Shown: in pieces, positions 25,574 through 35,095 of the stretch
Layout: every line of letters starts with the position of its first letter
Position numbering within the stretch: position 1 is the stretch's first letter
NCBI GenBank assembly: GCA_902363555.1
Contig: CABJAM010000002.1
Span: 682,001-746,000 of the forward strand
DNA: 64,000 bases
Reading direction: 5' to 3'
Source: Lachnospiraceae bacterium
Lineage (GTDB): Bacteria > Bacillota > Clostridia > Lachnospirales > Lachnospiraceae
The notes under the pieces: model-generated
The model's database searches: none
The model's input: only the letters and a program-made list of their open reading frames with translations
Told to the model about the DNA's origin: nothing
Translations under genes and position numbers: made by a program

Positions 25574-26539
25574 TTACCGATAGTTCTCAATAAATTCCAA
25601 AATCTCCCCGCGTTCCGGCATAACCTTGAGCGCGCCCTTGCGGGTCGTCACGATGGAGGCCGCCGCATTGGCAAATGTAAGCATTTCCTCAAGCTGCGCA
25701 TCGGTTAAATGATCAAAATCATGGTCCAGAACATAGCCCAGTATATTTCCGCAAAACGTATCTCCGGCCCCTGTCGTTTCAATTGTGTTTGGATTAATAA
25801 ACGGACGCGCCTTCACCATCCGGCCGTGATAGTAAGCCCGGCTTCCATCCCGGCCCTCGGAAACGAGGATCAGGGGAACGTCTGCCTGCTCGCGTATTTT
25901 TTCCACGCCTGCCGTAAAATCGTCCTCCCCGGTGAGCCAGCGGATTTCATTATCCGATATTTTTAAAATATCGCAATAACGGATTCCATACCATATTTGT
26001 TCCTTCGCAAGCTCCAGGCTGCTCCACAGCGGTTCCCGCAGGTTTGGATCAAAGGAAATGAGAGCTCCGGCAGCCTTTGCCGTATCGATTGCCTGTATCG
26101 TCGCCTGACGCACAGTATCGTGGGTCATGGACAGGGTTCCGAAATGGAATAACCGCGTATTTTTAAGGATATCCAGATCCAGCTCCTCCGGTGTCAGCAT
26201 CATATCCGCACCGGGATTGCGGTAAAATGAAAAATCCCGGTCGTTATTGGGCAGTTTGTGGACAAAAGCCAGCGTCGTGTGCACCTGGTCATCCTTAACG
26301 AGCCCCCGTGTATCGATCCCCATAGCCTTCACATCGGCTTCCAGCATATTGCCAAGGGCATCATTTCCCACCTTGCCAATAAACGCCGTCTTTTTCCCAA
26401 GGCGCTGGAGCATCGCCAGCACATTACATGGCGCGCCGCCGGGGCAGGCCTCAAACAACGGATTTTGCACCGGGCTTTTCCCAGCTTCCACAAAGTCGAT
26501 CAACAGCTCGCCCAGGGCGGCCACATCGTATTTCTTCAT
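25574..26539 (-). CDS. PfkB family sugar kinase, fructokinase-like (321 aa)
   Basis: It phosphorylates a furanose sugar, most likely fructose to fructose 6-phosphate. It has the PfkB N-terminal signature region (PGGAPCNVLAMLQRLGKKTAFIG overall), GxDxxG-type substrate contacts (FIGKVGNDALG) and the ATP/anion-hole motif ETTGAGDTFCG with the catalytic Asp. The start is ATG 26539 with GGAG eleven bases ahead. It is the last gene of the mannoside operon, 15 bases after the beta-mannosidase. Together with the D-lyxose/mannose isomerase upstream it would complete a mannose to fructose to fructose 6-phosphate route without mannose-6-phosphate. Confidence 0.87.
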   Translation of the reverse strand: MKKYDVAALGELLIDFVEAGKSPVQNPLFEACPGGAPCNVLAMLQRLGKKTAFIGKVGNDALGNMLEADVKAMGIDTRGLVKDDQVHTTLAFVHKLPNNDRDFSFYRNPGADMMLTPEELDLDILKNTRLFHFGTLSMTHDTVRQATIQAIDTAKAAGALISFDPNLREPLWSSLELAKEQIWYGIRYCDILKISDNEIRWLTGEDDFTAGVEKIREQADVPLILVSEGRDGSRAYYHGRMVKARPFINPNTIETTGAGDTFCGNILGYVLDHDFDHLTDAQLEEMLTFANAAASIVTTRKGALKVMPERGEILEFIENYR

Positions 26540-26554
26540 ATAATTATCCACTCC

Positions 26555-29062
26555 TTATCGAATATCATAAACACTTCGGACACGGATGCCGTCCGGCGTT
26601 CCCGAAAGAATTTTCACCCGCTTTTCTCCGCCGTCCATATCAAAATAATTGTCCGACAGTATAAGGTCCTCCGCCTCATTGAGAATTTCCACGCTTTTTG
26701 CATAAGCTCCGGCGAGCAGCACCAGTTCATCGCCATCCAGCGACCACGTAAGCATCGGGTCCTCGTAGTGGAAATACTTGGGATAGGAGAAGATCACACT
26801 CCCCTCCGACACAAGCTGTCCATCCTCCAGAAGATGATAGCTGACATACTCATCCATCACACGGATTTCGGGCAATTCCACTTTATCCATCCATATGGCG
26901 GACAATGGCGGCACGGTCACATCCTCATACGCACGGCTTAAAACCCGGGCGCCGGCGTCACGGATCTCATAGCAGACACGGACATGGCGCTCCTTTAACG
27001 TCTCATTGGATACATTAAAACGTATGGACTTCTCATATTCCGGGTGCTGGCGGTTCAGATTGACCTGGGCCGACAGCATCCCTTCCTCCTGACAGCTAAG
27101 AAGCACCGGCGCAAAAAAGCGCTTTGCATAATAATGCAGAGCTTTTAGACGGCCGCAGTAATCGATGGAGGACCAGGACACCACCGGCCAGCAGTCATTG
27201 AGCTGCCAGTAGACAGCCCCGCTGCAGCGCTCCCGGTTCCGGCGGAAATGCTCGACACCGTAGCGTATGGCCTCGGCCTGTAAAAGCTGGGAGGCATAGA
27301 CAAACAGTGAAAAGCTGCCCGGATATAAATAAAACTGCTGCATATAGTTCATAATCTTCCCATTGGCGCCGTAATTTCGCTCATGCTTTTCCATGATATA
27401 GGAAAACGGGTTCATATCCCTGGGGTCGTCGGTGATCGTCTCCAGCGTTTTCACCGACGGGAAGGACTGAAATCCAAATTCGGAAAGGTATCTGAAAAAA
27501 TGCTTCCGGTATTCAGTAAATGGTTTTGCTCCATGCCATACTTCCCAATAGTGGACGTCGCCCCGGTTTTCGTCATTGGGCGCGTCAAAGGAGCCACCCG
27601 AGGAAGGGCTGGCCGGCCAATAAAAGGCCGCGGGATCATAGCGCTTTAAAACAGCCGGGAGGATACGCTCATACATAAAAAGGTAATCCCGCACCTCGGA
27701 GGGCTTCGTTACCCAGCAGCGCTCATCCACAAACATTTCCATCTCATTATTGCCGCACCACAGCGCCAGGCAGGCGTGGTGGCGGATACGCTTAATATTG
27801 TCCACAAATTCCCGGGTGATATTCGCCTCAAATTCCGGCGTCAGCTCGTACACCGAGCAGGCAAACATAAAATCCTGCCACACCATCAGCCCCAGGGCGT
27901 CGCAGGCGTCGTAAAACCAGTCATCCGGATAATAACCGCCGCCCCAGACGCGGATCGTGTTAAAGTGGGCGGCCTTGCACTGGCACAGCAGCCGCCATGT
28001 TTTTTCCCGGCTCGTTCGGCCAATCAGATGGTCCTCCGGAATATAATCCGCGCCCATGGCAAATACAGCATGTCCATTGATTTCATGGGCAAAGCTTTCA
28101 CCCCAGGCATCTTTTTGGCGGCGTACCGTCAGCGTCCGCAGACCTATGCGGCGTTCCCACATATCCAGAGCAGCCCCGTCCGACATAAGTGTCACCCGGA
28201 CCGTATAAAGCGGCTGTTCCCCCAGACCATTAGGATACCACAACTGAGGGTGGGGTACGGTAATCACCGCCGGGCTGTTTTCATAAATGGAACGGCTGCC
28301 GTCCGGAGCGATCATTTCGACCGTGTAGCACAGCGTTTCAGGGCCTGCTGGTTCCGAAGCAGCCACGGCAGGCAGATCCTGCGTCCGGGTCAGCGTCTTT
28401 TCGACCCACGGCGCATCCGGCGTGTTCACCTCCACATTTATTTTCAGGCGTACAGCGCCATCCGCTGCCCCGTGCTCCTGCACAATATATACATTATCAA
28501 TCCGGGCCGTGCGGATGCCCACCAGCGACACGGGCCGGAATATACCCGCATCCGGCAGATGCGCGCCCCAGTCCCAGCCGAACATATAATGGGCCTTGCG
28601 TAAATGCATAAAGCCCTCGAAGGTATCGTCATTGCCCATGGTCTTATACTTTTCATGGGCCCGGGCAATATATTCCAGGGGTGAATGGAGCAGGACGCGC
28701 AGCTCATTTTCGCCGCTTTTAAGCTGGCGCTTCACGTCAAACTCCCAAATACGGTGCATATTCTGCGCGCTGCCAATCATCGCGCCATTGAGGAAAATGT
28801 CCGCCACCGTATCCAGCCCCTCAAAGCGCAGCAGCACAGCGTCGCAGGAGAGCAGCTCCGGCTGAGGGATAAATGTGCAGCGATACTCATAATCCTCCGC
28901 CATCAGGGCGCAGATCCTGTCCTCATTATCTTTCCAGAACGGGTCCTCCATCTGCCCTTCTCTAAGCAGGTCCGTATAGACGCTGCCCGGCACAACGGCA
29001 GGAATCGGACGGCCGCCGGCATACAACTGCCAGCGGTCATTTAAAAACTGTTGTGTTCCCAT
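26555..29062 (-). CDS. Beta-mannosidase, GH2 (835 aa)
   Basis: It releases mannose from the non-reducing end of beta-mannosides such as the Man-beta-1,4-GlcNAc core of N-glycans or mannan oligosaccharides. It has the GH2 jelly-roll start (WQLYAGGRPIPAVVPGSVYTDLL), the TIM barrel with GWDWGAHLPDAGI and RVWGGGYYPDDWFYDACDALG, acid/base Glu440 in WCGNNEME and nucleophile Glu528 in SEFGFQSFP. No signal peptide, so it acts on imported oligosaccharides. It overlaps no neighbour and sits five bases after the isomerase gene, so the two are cotranscribed. Confidence 0.92.
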   Translation of the reverse strand: MGTQQFLNDRWQLYAGGRPIPAVVPGSVYTDLLREGQMEDPFWKDNEDRICALMAEDYEYRCTFIPQPELLSCDAVLLRFEGLDTVADIFLNGAMIGSAQNMHRIWEFDVKRQLKSGENELRVLLHSPLEYIARAHEKYKTMGNDDTFEGFMHLRKAHYMFGWDWGAHLPDAGIFRPVSLVGIRTARIDNVYIVQEHGAADGAVRLKINVEVNTPDAPWVEKTLTRTQDLPAVAASEPAGPETLCYTVEMIAPDGSRSIYENSPAVITVPHPQLWYPNGLGEQPLYTVRVTLMSDGAALDMWERRIGLRTLTVRRQKDAWGESFAHEINGHAVFAMGADYIPEDHLIGRTSREKTWRLLCQCKAAHFNTIRVWGGGYYPDDWFYDACDALGLMVWQDFMFACSVYELTPEFEANITREFVDNIKRIRHHACLALWCGNNEMEMFVDERCWVTKPSEVRDYLFMYERILPAVLKRYDPAAFYWPASPSSGGSFDAPNDENRGDVHYWEVWHGAKPFTEYRKHFFRYLSEFGFQSFPSVKTLETITDDPRDMNPFSYIMEKHERNYGANGKIMNYMQQFYLYPGSFSLFVYASQLLQAEAIRYGVEHFRRNRERCSGAVYWQLNDCWPVVSWSSIDYCGRLKALHYYAKRFFAPVLLSCQEEGMLSAQVNLNRQHPEYEKSIRFNVSNETLKERHVRVCYEIRDAGARVLSRAYEDVTVPPLSAIWMDKVELPEIRVMDEYVSYHLLEDGQLVSEGSVIFSYPKYFHYEDPMLTWSLDGDELVLLAGAYAKSVEILNEAEDLILSDNYFDMDGGEKRVKILSGTPDGIRVRSVYDIR

Positions 29063-29067
29063 ATCGG

Positions 29068-29745
29068 TCAGCCTCTGGGATACTCAGTGCAGAGCAGGCG
29101 GTATGCGGGAACATCCTCCTCCACCTCCGGGAAGCGCCCGATCGGCTCATAGAAACGATTGTCGTTTTCGTCATCATTACACATGGAAACTTCGCCCAGC
29201 AATACGGCGCCGCTGCCTTCCTCCACATGGAAGTCATGGTACATATACGGGTAGATCGTGATGCTCTCGCCCGGAGTGAGGCGCACCTTCGTTCCGGCAG
29301 GAACGGTAAAAGCTCTGCCGTCACAGTGGACCGTCACATCTGTATCCGCAAATTCGCCCTCCGGCGTGGAATTGTAAACAGTGATCAGCACATTTCCGCC
29401 GCCCCGGTTGATAATATCCTCCATCTTGTTCCAATGGAAATGCATGGGCGCCATCTGTCCTTCCTTGACCATCAGAAGCTTTTCTGCATAGGTTTTCGTA
29501 TACTTATCATTTTTCAGGTTGCCGTTGCGCAGGGTGATCAGGGCAAAACCCACCTCGTCGAAGCGGCCAAGGCCATAGTCGGTAATGTCCCAGCCCAGCA
29601 TATTGTCGCGGATCTCGTCGTACTCACTGCCCTTCTCCTTCCATTCCTCCGGTGTAAAACCGCAAAACGGCGGCAGAGCAAAGCGGTGCTCCCGGATAAG
29701 ATTTTCCATCTCCTGGATGGCAGCATTAATTTCTGAACGTTTCAT
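29068..29745 (-). CDS. D-lyxose/D-mannose isomerase, cupin type (225 aa)
   Basis: This resembles D-lyxose ketol-isomerases, small cupin enzymes that interconvert D-lyxose and D-xylulose and also D-mannose and D-fructose. Metal-site residues are visible in MAPMHFHWNKMEDIINRGGG (two His and a Glu) and a later His in YPYMYHDFHVEEG. The N-terminal LPPFCGFTPEEW and DNMLGWDITDYGLGRF are typical. In this locus, with three mannosidases upstream or downstream and a fructokinase, mannose to fructose isomerisation is the likely job. No mannose kinase or phosphomannose isomerase is present, which supports this. Confidence 0.85.
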   Translation of the reverse strand: MKRSEINAAIQEMENLIREHRFALPPFCGFTPEEWKEKGSEYDEIRDNMLGWDITDYGLGRFDEVGFALITLRNGNLKNDKYTKTYAEKLLMVKEGQMAPMHFHWNKMEDIINRGGGNVLITVYNSTPEGEFADTDVTVHCDGRAFTVPAGTKVRLTPGESITIYPYMYHDFHVEEGSGAVLLGEVSMCNDDENDNRFYEPIGRFPEVEEDVPAYRLLCTEYPRG

Positions 29746-29844
29746 AATCTCAATCTCCTTATTTAATGTATTTTACGAGCCAGAAAAAGCGCGGCTGGTC
29801 AGCATTTTCAGGCTAAAAATTCTGGCATAGGGCGCGCAGTCCGG

Positions 29845-30897
29845 CTAATGATTTCCCAACAGGCGCTCTCTTTCCTGTTCCAGAGCTTCAAATCCCTCCG
29901 CATCCACAAAGGACAGCTCCAGACGGTTTTCTATACTTTCAAACGGCTCCAGCACCGGATGATCGTGGTGCTCCAGATGATAAAGCTTGCCGTAAACACT
30001 GGCATTGGCCGGCTCCAGGCCGATGACGTAATCGCCGGAGGCCAAAGATTTCCACTCCATAAAATAGGGCAGGTTTTTCCGGTTAAAGGACAGCTTCATG
30101 CCAAAGCCCAGCGCTGGATTGATAGCAGCAGCAAATGTATTGCCATCCGCATCCGCCGCCAGCTCGTGTAGAAATACATATTCCCCATGATTATCCACCG
30201 GCGCCTGGGCTTTGCTCCAGGCATTAAGACCCGCAGCAGAGTGCTCATCCCTGGGCGTCACCCGAAGTGAGGGCAGAATCAGCCGGCAGCCCTCGCCAAG
30301 AAACGGGTAGCCCAGATTAAAATGGTACAACAGCATAAGCGGCTCTGTGCGAAAAGCTTCATTGGTCACACAGTCCTCGATCACAAGGCTGCTCTTTGGA
30401 TAGGTCGTTGTGATTTTCCGCCGGAGCACCATATTTTCACCAAAAAGCTCAGCCTCACGCATTTCCCCGGAAATTTCCATACAATAGCCGTCCGGAGTCC
30501 ACAAAGTCCTTGTTCCGACGCCTGCGGCGGGCGTGGTGCGGATACGCCCATGCATGGGATAATCCCGCCCATCCACCGTACATGGGGCACAGATATTTTC
30601 CAAACCACAGGTAAAGAGCATTCCACCCATAATGCTGCGCTGAGCCTCAGCGCCGTGGGTATCCAGATGACTGCGGCCCATAAGCCCGGGCTTTGCCAGA
30701 AAGCTGACATTTTCCCCGCGGTAGGAAAGCTGTGCAATATCCAGACATTTATCCGCCATCACCTGAAAACGAAGCCGGCCGTTTTTCACGTCAAATACCT
30801 TCATACCGGCGGCAGGTCCCTCGCCCATAACCGACGGACTCACGCCGGCCACCTGGCCGATATGGCCCACCTGCCTTAATAGCTCTTTTTTATCCAT
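29845..30897 (-). CDS. DUF4432 / aldose 1-epimerase-like protein (350 aa)
   Basis: This galactose-mutarotase-like protein has the DUF4432 pattern: MADKCLDIAQLSYRGENVSFLAKPG, then FTCGLENICAPC and YPMHGRIRTTPA, then DCVTNEAFRTEPLMLLYHFNLGYPFLGEG. It probably converts anomers of mannose or another released sugar, or binds the oligosaccharide. GGGAGG eight bases before ATG 30897 sets the start. It is cotranscribed with the binding protein gene upstream (interrupted by two family A hairpins) and the isomerase downstream. Confidence 0.82.
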   Translation of the reverse strand: MDKKELLRQVGHIGQVAGVSPSVMGEGPAAGMKVFDVKNGRLRFQVMADKCLDIAQLSYRGENVSFLAKPGLMGRSHLDTHGAEAQRSIMGGMLFTCGLENICAPCTVDGRDYPMHGRIRTTPAAGVGTRTLWTPDGYCMEISGEMREAELFGENMVLRRKITTTYPKSSLVIEDCVTNEAFRTEPLMLLYHFNLGYPFLGEGCRLILPSLRVTPRDEHSAAGLNAWSKAQAPVDNHGEYVFLHELAADADGNTFAAAINPALGFGMKLSFNRKNLPYFMEWKSLASGDYVIGLEPANASVYGKLYHLEHHDHPVLEPFESIENRLELSFVDAEGFEALEQERERLLGNH

Positions 30898-30980
30898 AGC
30901 AACTGCCTCCCTGTCGCCCAAAAACATGCCGGTCTGCGGCGTAAATCCATCCGGCAATGTGTACTTTTATTATAGAATAT

Positions 30981-31079
30981 GTAACCATTCCCGGCAGCCA
31001 AACGATTACCGGAATATGGACCAAAGACGTTACAGTCCGAGGGCCTGCCCTGAAGCAAGCTCGCTCAAAAACTGTAACG
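30981..31079. repeat. Two family A-related hairpins (copies 7 and 8)
   Basis: Copy 7 (30981-31009) has diverged arms GTAACCATTC and AACGATTAC. Copy 8 (31030-31077) keeps GACGTTACAGT and ACTGTAACGTC but has an expanded loop of about 26 bases. Both sit between the binding-protein stop and the DUF4432 start, and could tune expression within the operon. Confidence 0.55.
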
Positions 31080-31104
31080 TCCTTTTCATATGTATTTTTA
31101 AAAT

Positions 31105-32601
31105 CTATTTGGCATCCTTCCATGCCTTGATCTGATTCTGCATTTCTTCGATAACCGTGTCAATGCCCGTGGCATCCAGCTTATCCATCAGTTTGGGAAT
31201 GTATTCCTCCGGGTCCACACTTCCAGTGTAAAGGGAACGGCCAAATTCGTCCAGCACATTTCTAAATCCGGCCACCTCTGTACTTACCGGGTCCAGATCA
31301 AAGTCAAAGCCAAAGGACGGCACTGCCTCAGAGGCATCGTTGTATTCCTTAAATTCGGCCCATTTATCCAATGGTTCACTATCTAAAACATAGGTACTGA
31401 AAAGTCCGCCCTGCACATAGCCCGGTACAGAATAGTCCTTACATGCCGGCTCAATTAAATGGACCTTGGAATCATAAATATAACGCTTGCCCTCACAGGC
31501 CTTTTTCTCTTCATCTGTGACAGCGACCCGCTCCCAGTGAACGCCCTCAATACCGTAGTTGAGCAGATTTCTCAAATATTCATCGGTGTTTACCAGATTG
31601 ATAAATTCCATAGCCTTTTCCGGGTGCTTTGAATGCTTGTTGATGGCTGTCAATGCGCCTCTGGCGGATGTATTGGTCACCTTCATATCCATGATCTGCG
31701 TGGCCACCACGTCATAGCCAAGCATCTGGCTCCATGCGATTTCAGCATAAGGCTGTCCGTCGCCCTTGGTTACAAAACGCTTCACCGACTTGTCATCTGT
31801 GGCTGTGGCGGCATCCTTATTAATGTATCCGGCCTGGTAATATTTGCGCATCGTATTTATCGTATCCTGCATTTTCTCTGTTTCAAAAACATTTTTAACG
31901 GTCAGAGAATCATCGCCGTACTCTATCCCCACCGGGTCGATGATCAGATCCATGTATGTCGGCGCGGAATAGTCTTTTGTCAGATAAAACGGCGTCACGC
32001 CCGGCTCATTTTCCTTTATGAGCTCAAGCCACGGCTCCAGGTCCTCCAGCGTGTGGATGTCCTCATAGGGAATGTCGTATTTATCCACATATTCCTTTGT
32101 AAATACCCACATGGGAACACTGCCGATCTCCTTTTCACTGGGTACACCGTAAATATTTCCGTTGACGGTAGCCGCCTGCCAGAATTTGGGGTCCACGCTG
32201 TCGTAAACGCCCTTACCTTCACTTTTCAGCAGATCGTCCAGGGCCAGGAATGCGCCCTTTTGAACATTCTGGAGGTAGTTGTTGGCCCAGGAGCAGGTAA
32301 AACACAGATCCCAGTCGTCGCCGGTATTGATGACCACCTGCATTTTCTGATTAAAATCGCCCCAGCTCACGTTGATGATATTGACACGGACACCGATTTT
32401 CTCCTCGGTATATTCATTGACCTTTTTAAGCACCTCCGGAGCGTCCTTCTGGGCATCTCCGATCTGATACCATGTCAGCTCCACGATCTCATCGCCGCTG
32501 GCATTGACTGCACCGCTGCCTCCCCCGCAGCCCGTAAGCGCCGTCATGGTCATAAGCATCGCCAGCCCGCAGGCCACAGCCTTTTTTAATCTTCTCAACA
32601 T
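31105..32601 (-). CDS. Sugar-binding lipoprotein, CUT1 ABC importer (498 aa)
   Basis: This is an extracellular oligosaccharide receptor of the LplA-type family. It has a lipoprotein signal LRRLKKAVACGLAMLMTMTALTGC in total, with Cys near residue 24, then GGGSGAVNASGDEIVELTWYQIGDAQKD leading into the fold. The start is ATG 32601, eight bases after GGAGG; the longer frame has no ribosome site. It follows its two permeases. Context with GH38, GH125 and GH2 mannosidases suggests mannose-containing oligosaccharides as ligand, which is inferred. Confidence 0.9.
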   Translation of the reverse strand: MLRRLKKAVACGLAMLMTMTALTGCGGGSGAVNASGDEIVELTWYQIGDAQKDAPEVLKKVNEYTEEKIGVRVNIINVSWGDFNQKMQVVINTGDDWDLCFTCSWANNYLQNVQKGAFLALDDLLKSEGKGVYDSVDPKFWQAATVNGNIYGVPSEKEIGSVPMWVFTKEYVDKYDIPYEDIHTLEDLEPWLELIKENEPGVTPFYLTKDYSAPTYMDLIIDPVGIEYGDDSLTVKNVFETEKMQDTINTMRKYYQAGYINKDAATATDDKSVKRFVTKGDGQPYAEIAWSQMLGYDVVATQIMDMKVTNTSARGALTAINKHSKHPEKAMEFINLVNTDEYLRNLLNYGIEGVHWERVAVTDEEKKACEGKRYIYDSKVHLIEPACKDYSVPGYVQGGLFSTYVLDSEPLDKWAEFKEYNDASEAVPSFGFDFDLDPVSTEVAGFRNVLDEFGRSLYTGSVDPEEYIPKLMDKLDATGIDTVIEEMQNQIKAWKDAK

Positions 32602-32740
32602 AAGTAAATCCTCCTTAAATATTTTAACATAAACTCCTTGTGATTGAAACACTGGTTAACATATTTTCACGTACAATTTCTATATACCACCGGCAAGTCC
32701 GCAAACGTTGCTTACGTTCCCGGCCGCTGGCAGACACGTC

Positions 32741-33670
32741 CTACTCCTTAACCGCGCCGACAGTCAGGCCGCTGACAAAATATCTCTGGAAAAACGGGTA
32801 CGCAAATATGATGGGCAGTGTGGAAATGACCACGATAGCCATTTTGATCGTTTCCTTTGGCAATGCCGCGGCCGCCTGGACACCGCTGACGCCCATCATG
32901 GATTTATTGCTGGCCAGCCAGTCGATACTTGTCTGGATCTTGATGAGCAGGTATTGCAGCGGGAACCAATTGGGATTTTCCATATACATCATGGCGTTAA
33001 ACCAGTCGTTCCAGTAGGCCAATGTCAAAAATAGGCCAATGGTCGCCATGCCAGGCAGCGCCATGGGAATAACGATTTTGAAAAACAGACGCCATTCCGA
33101 AGCCCCGTCGATCTTGGCCGACTCCACCACCGCCTCCGGAATACTCGTTTTAAAAAACGTCCGGAGCACAATGACATTGAAGGAATTCATGCACAGGGGC
33201 AGGATCAATGCCCACACGGAATTTTTTAGCATGAGTACCTTTGTGACCACAAGATAATTGGCGATCATACCGCCGCTGAAAAGCATTGGCACAGTGATCA
33301 GTACCGTAAAAAACTTTTTATAAGCATACGTTGACCGAGACAGTGCGTAGGCAAAGCTTCCTGTAAGAAGCAGGCCCAGAAGCATTCCCACCACGGTCAC
33401 AAGGATGGTGACACCATAGCTGCGTATAATATTGGCCCCGGCCTCCACAATGTACTGGTAGGCGAAAAGGCTGAGCTTTTCAGGAATAAAACGGTATCCG
33501 TTGAGTGCCAGAGCGCCTTCGTCGGTCAGGGATATGATAACGACAAAGATAAAAGGAATAATACTTAAAAGCGACAGCAATATCATTATTATATTAAAAA
33601 GGACATTGGTCGGTTTTTTAATGAGATTATTCCGGCTTTCCGGCTCACTTTGTTTTGGTTTCAGACTCAT
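32741..33670 (-). CDS. CUT1 ABC importer permease, YtcP/MalG-like (309 aa)
   Basis: This carbohydrate permease has six helices. The EAA loop ESAKIDGASEWRLFFKIVIPMALPGMATIG and the C-terminus FQRYFVSGLTVGAVKE are typical of the YtcP branch. GGAGGGGG precedes the ATG, 17 bases after the partner permease. No ATPase is encoded in the operon; this branch uses a shared MsmX-type ATPase from elsewhere in the genome. Confidence 0.9.
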   Translation of the reverse strand: MSLKPKQSEPESRNNLIKKPTNVLFNIIMILLSLLSIIPFIFVVIISLTDEGALALNGYRFIPEKLSLFAYQYIVEAGANIIRSYGVTILVTVVGMLLGLLLTGSFAYALSRSTYAYKKFFTVLITVPMLFSGGMIANYLVVTKVLMLKNSVWALILPLCMNSFNVIVLRTFFKTSIPEAVVESAKIDGASEWRLFFKIVIPMALPGMATIGLFLTLAYWNDWFNAMMYMENPNWFPLQYLLIKIQTSIDWLASNKSMMGVSGVQAAAALPKETIKMAIVVISTLPIIFAYPFFQRYFVSGLTVGAVKE

Positions 33671-33687
33671 TTTTCAGACCCCCTCCT

Positions 33688-34641
33688 TTAGAATAATGCG
33701 CTTTCTTTATCGACCCTGGACACGATCTTATTGGCGGTCATAATCAGGATAAAGCCGACCACGGACTGGAACAGGGCCGCAGCGGCGCTCATACCAATCT
33801 CACCGTTGCCCTGGAGCGCCCGGAATATGTACGTATCCAGAACGTTAGTCACCGGATAGAGCGGTCCGGAATCCATGGGAAGCTGGAAGAACAGACCGAA
33901 GTCCGCCTTGAAAATACCGCCGATGGACATAATGAGTAAAATCATAATGACCGGCTTGATCAGCGGCAGGGTCACATACCGAATCTGCTGCCATTTGCTG
34001 GCGCCGTCCAGCATAGCCGCCTCATAGTAAGTTTTATCGATACCGCAGATGGATGCCAGGTAGACCACTGTGTTATAGCCAATGCCCTTCCACTGGCTCA
34101 TAAATATGATAATGAAGGGCCAGTATTTCTTTTCCGTATACCAGGAAATACCGTCCATCCCGAATTGCTGTAATACAGAGTTGAAATAACCTTTTTCAGG
34201 ATTAAGAAATGCAAACAGGCAATAGCTGACGACAACCCAGGATAGGAAGTAAGGGAGAAACATTGCTGTCTGATAGAATTTTGCCATTCCCTTGTTGCGC
34301 AGTTCATTGAGCACCAGGGCTACCATGACGGGCAGCACAATGCCGAGGATAATGAACGCCAGATTGTATAGGATCGTGTTGCGGACAATGATGAACGCAT
34401 CACCGCTGCTAAATAAAAACTTGAAGTTTTTAAAGCCCACAAATTTGCTTGTGATAAGGCTTTCAAAAAAGTTGCCGGAGAGCCGGAATTCCTTAAACGA
34501 AACGAGGATTCCAAACAGCGGCAGATAGGCAAACAGTATGAACCATATGCCTCCCGGTAAGCTCAGTGCAAGGAGCTGCCGGTTGGCCTTGAATGTGCTG
34601 ATAAAGCTCTTTTTGTGGGGCTTTTTTTGCTTCGCACTCAC
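33688..34641 (-). CDS. CUT1 ABC importer permease, LplB-like (317 aa)
   Basis: This is the first gene of the mannoside operon. It has an LplB-type permease with a long N-terminus (MSAKQKKPHKKSFISTFKAN) and the EAA loop YEAAMLDGASKWQQIRYVTLPLI. The start codon is GTG at 34641, seven bases after GGGAGG. It pairs with the YtcP-like permease to form the channel. The promoter probably includes TATGAT near 34713-34718 on the minus strand and would be the target of the YesN-type regulator encoded at 35866. Confidence 0.9.
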   Translation of the reverse strand: MSAKQKKPHKKSFISTFKANRQLLALSLPGGIWFILFAYLPLFGILVSFKEFRLSGNFFESLITSKFVGFKNFKFLFSSGDAFIIVRNTILYNLAFIILGIVLPVMVALVLNELRNKGMAKFYQTAMFLPYFLSWVVVSYCLFAFLNPEKGYFNSVLQQFGMDGISWYTEKKYWPFIIIFMSQWKGIGYNTVVYLASICGIDKTYYEAAMLDGASKWQQIRYVTLPLIKPVIMILLIMSIGGIFKADFGLFFQLPMDSGPLYPVTNVLDTYIFRALQGNGEIGMSAAAALFQSVVGFILIMTANKIVSRVDKESALF

Positions 34642-34812
34642 TTTTTAACCTCCCTTTTTAACAGGTCCGGCGGGCCGCTAGCAAGCCGGCCGGGCTGTTC
34701 CTTTGATGTATTTATCATAGCGGGAATTGGAGGGAAATGATAGTTGAAAACTTTTAGGTTTGGTGGACAAATTCTATTTGGAAGTGAAATTTGTATAGTT
34801 TATAGGGGTAGG

Positions 34813-34871
34813 GGTTCAAGAGACAATGCGCTCCGAGGGTGGCACCGCCGGAGTGCATCGTCTCTTGAACC
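34813..34871. repeat. Long perfect-arm hairpin with T-box-like loop
   Basis: The arms run about 23 bases each (GGTTCAAGAGACAATG... against ...CATCGTCTCTTGAACC) around the loop AGGGTGGCACCGC. The loop equals the conserved T-box antiterminator sequence, but no stem I or specifier region is present. It lies just upstream of a small membrane-protein frame, so a structured leader or a degenerate T-box remnant are both possible. Confidence 0.6.
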
Positions 34872-34901
34872 ACGAACGTTATAGAGGACGGGAGGGTGAA
34901 A

Positions 34902-35039
34902 TTGACATTTGCTGAAGTTATAAATGAATTTTTGACTTTGTTGCTTACTTTTTTAGTAATAGTCAGCATGAAAGTCAAAGGGGGCTGTGCAAAAAGTAGT
35001 AAAAGAGAAAATAAAACGCGGGAGAATAGATCTACTTGA
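34902..35039 (+). CDS. Small membrane protein, possible type I toxin-like (45 aa)
   Basis: The TTG start lies six bases after GGGAGG. The product MTFAEVINEFLTLLLTFLVI continues VSMKVKGGCAKSSKREN and so on: one hydrophobic helix followed by a basic tail. This is the build of holin-like or TxpA/Fst-type type I toxins. It lies between a long hairpin (34813-34871) and a strong terminator (35010-35058), which suits a regulated small transcript. No family match is claimed. Its reality rests on the ribosome site, the helix and the flanking signals. Confidence 0.45.
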   Translation: MTFAEVINEFLTLLLTFLVIVSMKVKGGCAKSSKRENKTRENRST

Positions 35040-35058
35040 TCTTCTTCCACGTTTTATT
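35010..35058. terminator. Bidirectional terminator after the small frame
   Basis: AATAAAACG and CGTTTTATT close a long stem with AGATC/GATCT inside. A-runs and T-runs on both sides let it end transcripts from the plus-strand small frame and from the minus-strand hypothetical genes at 35096-35717. Confidence 0.75.
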
Positions 35059-35095
35059 GATTATATTTAGTTAGACAAGGATTGAAAAATCAGCC

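Noticed and set aside
27776..28603. 275-residue plus-strand frame opposite the beta-mannosidase
   Set aside because: It is a shadow frame with Arg/His-rich composition and no start signals.
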